Positions 59,740 to 64,000 of a stretch of DNA of 64,000 nucleotides are shown piece by piece. Origin of the DNA: Pyxicephalus adspersus (taxonomy: Eukaryota > Chordata > Amphibia > Anura > Pyxicephalidae). A model generated the notes under the pieces. That model ran no database searches. It was not told where the DNA came from and saw only the letters and a list, made by a program, of their open reading frames with translations. The position numbers and the translations under genes are program-made. Location: contig NC_092860.1 of assembly GCF_032062135.1 (NCBI RefSeq), forward strand, positions 128,790,050-128,854,049, written 5' to 3'. The first letter of the stretch is position 1. Each line of letters starts with the position of its first letter.

Positions 59740-61099
59740 TTAATATACTTTGTAAAATCAGAAAACAAAACTAGATAAACATGAATAGCCCATTACAATA
59801 AAACTCTGTTGATCTCTCCAGAAATCTTGTGTTGTAATCACTTAATGTTCTTTATAGTATCTTTTTTCAGGTATTATCTGAAGAATACCTGCCTCTATGT
59901 TATGGAGATGAGGAGAAGGGTCAAGGTATCTGCTCTACTACATTGCTCCTTTAAAAATACAGTATGATGGCTGCAAACTCCTTGAGCAGGAAGTGTGATT
60001 ATCAGATGAAAAAGATAGAAAATCCTGAAAAAGAAAACTAATGTGGCCACCACATCTAGGTCTGTTTCTATATACTACAGATTTTATATGTGGATACCAA
60101 AAATGACCAGGAATCTATTTCCTATGATGGCATCCATGTACAACTTTTACAGCAGAATTAAATAGTTTTGCTGATATTTAAATACAAACCCTGAGTGCCA
60201 TATTTCTTTGAAAAAAAATAACACAGAGGTGAATGTATTACACTTTTTGATCACATAATCCAGCACGATAACAAATTCTTGAGCCCCGTAGACTAAGCAC
60301 AAAGGTGATGAGGGGGGACATTTACTATCATGCCATAGAACATTATTATTATATTCTTTTATAGACACAGTTAAAATAGACAAAAGATCAGTTTTCAACT
60401 ACCGAGTCAGTTTAATGCTAAAATTGTCTCTGTTTGATGCTTTAGAATGTTATGCATTTAATGTGCTCACCCTTTCCACTTGTTAAAAGATGGGGTAATT
60501 GGTAGATCTACAAACTATACAGTGCCCCTGGGAGTACAAAATTATGATGGCTTTTTAAAACCATTTAATGGACCAACAAATTAATTCTTTGTGGATTTCA
60601 AAAAAAGCTTTGATAAACTCACAGATCTCTTGATCGTATTTACAGAGCTCAGAGTTTTCAAAACCTTGGAGAGCTTCTGTTCATGTATAAACATGACCTG
60701 AGTGCTTCTGCACAATCATTTGTCTATAATTTTATCTACAATGAATTCTCTTAATGGACAATGAAATGAATAGCTATTATCAGGCAATGAAGTCATTCAC
60801 ACTGTAGCTGGAGCCCGAGCTAATGACACATAATGGAAGCATCGTGTTTATCGATAAAGGGCTACGTTTACAAAAATTAGTGTTAAAGAAAATGAGAAAG
60901 TTGTCTGAAGCAACCAATCACATAATTAAATATATTTAATGTCCAGAAAATGAAAAATTAAAGCTTTTAAACAGTTGTTATGGACAACACCAGTGTATTA
61001 CTGAATATTTGTCTCATACCTATTCTCCAGGAAATTCAATAAATTCTCAAGTCAAAGTCTCCAAGTTCAATACTGTAGAGATAATTTAGTGCAGTCATG
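59740..61099. other. Intronic DNA, possible conserved regulatory DNA
   Basis: No recognised repeat. The part at about 60.74-60.86 kb has dense homeodomain-type words (TAATGGACAATGAAATG, GAGCTAATGACACATAATGG) and a perfect palindrome TTTATCGATAAA (60847-60858), and may be an enhancer-like conserved element. This is inference. Confidence 0.4.
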
Positions 61100-61420
61100 C
61101 TAAGGCTATATACACATGTTAGATTGATGTCACCATATGATTGTTTCCAGTGACAGTAGAATGAACGATCGCTGTACACACACACTATTCTGTTCTATGG
61201 AGAGGACGAGTGAGGGGCGCCATGCTGTGCTCTCCTCCATAAGAATGGACAGTGGTTGATTTAGATGGGTCCTTGATCAATCTGCCATGGTTGACTAATG
61301 AACAGCATTGGGAGAGCATTTGTTTTGGGTGAATATTATCTGATGTTTGTTACCAGCAGACATTCCAGGCATCTTCGATGGTTTACTAACCAGTCACCCC
61401 ATATTCTCTGTATTCCTTTC
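61100..61420. mobile_element. Probable MITE of the TACACACA-type
   Basis: CTATATACACATGTTAGATT and GATCGCTGTACACACACAC resemble the ends of the 53.97 kb element, with GGAGAGGACGAGTGAGGGGC inside. Boundaries are vague and no target duplication was found. Confidence 0.4.
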
Positions 61421-62984
61421 TCAGCCAATGAACCTAAAGCTTTTAGGTCTACATTTGCCAATGGCTAGTTGTACAGTGTAACGGTTCACAGATGTGGCCA
61501 AATTTGTGTGAGAACTACATAGTGCAAGGAATACATTGTAACCATTCTCAAATATTGTTTAGAAAATGTGACCAATGGCCTTTTTTATGTAGAGTCTTTT
61601 AAATTGTTTTTAGCATCTCTGGTACATTAGAAGTAAGAATGTTTTGTACAAATCAAGCATAGTAATAATTGGTTTGAAAAAGACTCTCCCAGTAAATCTT
61701 AGGACAAATAAAAATGTAGCTAAAACTAAAAGTAACAAACTAAAGTTCCCTTTTGAAAGCTGCATTCAGGCAGGACTTTAGTTCAGAAAGAGGATCGGTG
61801 ATGTCGGTGATCAAGCTGTGCATGCTTTTGATGTTTTGGGTGAGTGATGGGATTAATGAACTCCCATGTAGATGGACAAAAAAGTCCTAAATTTATTTTG
61901 AAATCCAACTATTGTAAGTGCCAGTAGACAAGGGGTGAGAGAGGTATCCTTAGAAGCCAAAAAGCATTGCTATAATGTTAATAGTAAAAATGAGTTGACT
62001 GAATAGAATGATGGCCTGCTTTGGCTATTTTTGCTCCTTCACTGCCCAATACAGGCTGGGGGCAGAGAGGTGACCAGTCTGTATTGCTAAACCACCATAG
62101 AGAAAAGTTGGGTCACCAACCTGGCTCTCCTATCTGGCAGGGCTGTGTAAATATCCAAAGCGCATACACTGAAATTTCCTTGTATAGATATATACATCAG
62201 CTATACATTTATCTGTGTGCCTGAAGTTCAATTGAAAAACATCTCTGCAGGATATTTTTGCAGAACGCGAAATCCAACAATAGTAAGTTCAGACTGTAAG
62301 TGACCCAGTGCTTATCTAAAATTTACTGTGCCGTGTTTCCTAATATTGTTTGTAATGATCACAAATTACTGAGCTGCTCTGTACCATCACCCCAACCCAA
62401 TGGGCCAGAACTTTAGTTTTCCACTTACAATTTGTTTTTTAAATAACAGGTAGGTAGGCGGGAGTACATATAACCTTTAAAATTCCATTAACAACAATAA
62501 AAATACATAAATAAAGATAGTTAAAGCTCCACTAATGAAACACGCAATGCTGGACATTAAGAGAAAAAAAACAAGCTGTTGCCATAACAACAAATAATGG
62601 TTTGATTTATATCTAGATAAATGAAATAAACAGCCCTGTTCCATAAATGATTCCTAGTCTTGAAGTGTATGTATAACCTAACAGTAAACCTCTCCTCTTT
62701 CATCAGTTATGTTTTCTTCAATATATAATATTGAGAGCCCTGTCTTATTTTTGTTTCTTAAAAAAACTCATATTGATCCTAAAGTTCAAAGTTGTTGTGT
62801 GCCTGTGCACTCTTCCTATGTCACTCAAATTAGATTAATCAGCCCTTCAAGTTCTTTCCCAAGACTTCAGAACACCTTCCTCCTATGGAGAGGGAGAGGT
62901 ATTCTGTAGTTAGACATTTCGGCAGTGCTGACACTGTTCCTTGGTACTTTAGTTTACCAAGGGATTTGGTGTTTCGCTTATCAG
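61421..62984. other. Intronic DNA, no gene seen
   Basis: No clear transposon ends or exons; short open frames near 62.0 and 62.7 kb lack domains. Confidence 0.5.
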
Positions 62985-63205
62985 AATTAGATTTATTAAA
63001 GCTCTACAAGACTGGAGAAGATAGACCATCTTGGGAGAACCTGGGTGATACAGCAAACTTGTAATGGATTTAGTAGAAATCATTTGCTATTAGCTGGCAA
63101 ACATTTCTAGTCCTGGATCATATCCATTCCAGCTTTGTTGACTCACCCAGGATCTCCCATAATAGTCTATCTTCTGCAGTCTTGGAGGGTTTTAATAAAG
63201 CAGGC
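62985..63205. mobile_element. Foldback element, copy D
   Basis: It begins AGATTTATTAAAGCTCTACA with ACTGGAGAAGATAGACCATC, and the mirrored right arm has AATAGTCTATCTTCTGCAGT and TTGGAGGGTTTTAATAAAGC. The centre has CATTTGCTATTAGCTGGC as in copy A. The outer arms (AGATAGAC / GTCTATCT) match copy A better than copies B and C, suggesting two subfamilies. Confidence 0.9.
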
Positions 63206-64000
63206 TCATGAAAAGTGTATGATCAACCTAAAAGGGATAATTCACCTAGCTTGCGATAGTTCACTCTGCATAGAATACCCTATAAAAGTAAGGAAACAGT
63301 TTTTTTCCATGCACTTGATTGGATGGCTGAAGTCAGTAGAGATTTATTTCCTTTACTAAGCTATAGTAATAATTAATTTAAGAACAACCTTCATTCCTTT
63401 AGTTAATGAACCTTACTGTGTTGCCAATAGGTATTTTTCTGCAAGATGTGCACAGGGTAGTGTACATAGAATTAAATATATGTTTACTATAGACAGTGTA
63501 CATATATTACAGAGATGTACCGCATATGTTTTTTTTTTCTTTATTTCATCTTGACATACATATAAAGTGCAATCACTCATAGCAACAGAATCCATCCTGT
63601 ACAGAACTCACTTGAGCAGATGTGGGTTACTGCGGCACTCTTAATTGAATACGGCTGAAGCTATCTGATTGGCTGGATCTAATTTTCTGCTCCACTTTTC
63701 ATGGATCCTTACTGTAGCTGTGGGGAAATAAAACACTCCTGTCCAGAGCTGCTTCAACGATTTGCCGAGCCTCAAAAGTTCCTCTGGCTAATCTTTACTG
63801 CCTTATCTATTGTAAATTTGTCAGCACGGTAACAAACATTTATATGAAAAGATTCAATTTATCATAACATAGCATATTAATCCCCTATCACTGCATAAAA
63901 TATGGAGAAACTAATATACTTTTTTTTTCTTCTTAGGAGAGCGGATAAAAAACAAACATGAAAAATAACCAAAGCATTTTACTTCCTTTTCTCCTGCTAA
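63206..64000. other. Intronic DNA, no gene seen
   Basis: No recognisable exon or repeat other than a T-run near 63.53 kb. The open frames here lack domains. Confidence 0.5.

Larger units (their letters stand above)
10804..64000 (-). other. PCDH9: PCDH9 upstream intron (partial)
   Basis: Inferred from the exon orientation: everything at higher coordinates precedes the exon in the transcript. No further exon with recognisable protocadherin sequence was found, so the intron is at least 53 kb here and continues beyond the window. That fits the known architecture of PCDH9, whose introns span hundreds of kilobases. The individual repeats inside it are listed separately. Confidence 0.75.

Overview
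The window is 64 kb of AT-rich vertebrate nuclear DNA, most likely from an anuran amphibian. It contains one recognisable protein-coding exon. The case for a frog rests on three things: a conserved vertebrate protocadherin exon with canonical GT-AG splice sites, a mixture of repeats (a V-SINE-like tRNA-derived SINE, hAT, pogo/Tigger-like and PIF/Harbinger-like non-autonomous DNA elements, foldback elements) that I recognise from ranoid frog sequence, and large gene-free spacing. The taxon call is inference, because nothing here was searched against a database.

The coding exon lies on the minus strand at 10560-10776 (217 nt, 72 codons plus one base). It encodes part of the cytoplasmic tail of a delta-1 protocadherin, best match PCDH9. 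It carries the RRVTF motif and a serine-rich block with YDSGLEESETPSSKSSSG. The exon begins on a codon boundary after a strong polypyrimidine-AG acceptor and ends in phase 1 before a GT donor. The rest of the window is therefore best read as two PCDH9 introns: the downstream one (1-10559) and the upstream one (10777-64000). Both run off the window. This agrees with the very large introns known for PCDH9.

The remainder is a layered repeat landscape. At 1-10.5 kb are two copies of a ~220 bp foldback element, two (AT)n microsatellites, an exact 38 bp direct repeat 680 bp apart, and a ~0.9 kb inverted repeat whose arms each hold a hammerhead-ribozyme-like motif. At 10.8-25 kb are SINE fragments, a second well-kept hammerhead-like motif, a G-rich island, a PIF/Harbinger-like element with an exact 77 bp duplication of its end, and a ~170 bp tandem array split by inserted repeats that include a decayed hammerhead-like motif. 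At 25-38 kb are a full-length SINE, a ~0.7 kb TGTCAC-ended element carrying two CTCF-like sites, a pogo/Tigger-like element with TA duplication, and an assembly gap inside an AT-ended element. At 38-64 kb are two hAT elements with intact 8 bp target duplications, a second pogo-like element, more foldback copies, a SINE lacking the segment between its A and B boxes, and long stretches with no recognisable feature that may hold conserved regulatory DNA.

The most interesting signal is the set of hammerhead-like motifs. In the best copy (8335-8374) every catalytic-core base is present, stem I is perfect and stem III is palindromic. In the decayed copy at 24.7 kb stem I has a different sequence yet still pairs. 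This would suit a Penelope-like or retrozyme-type retroelement.
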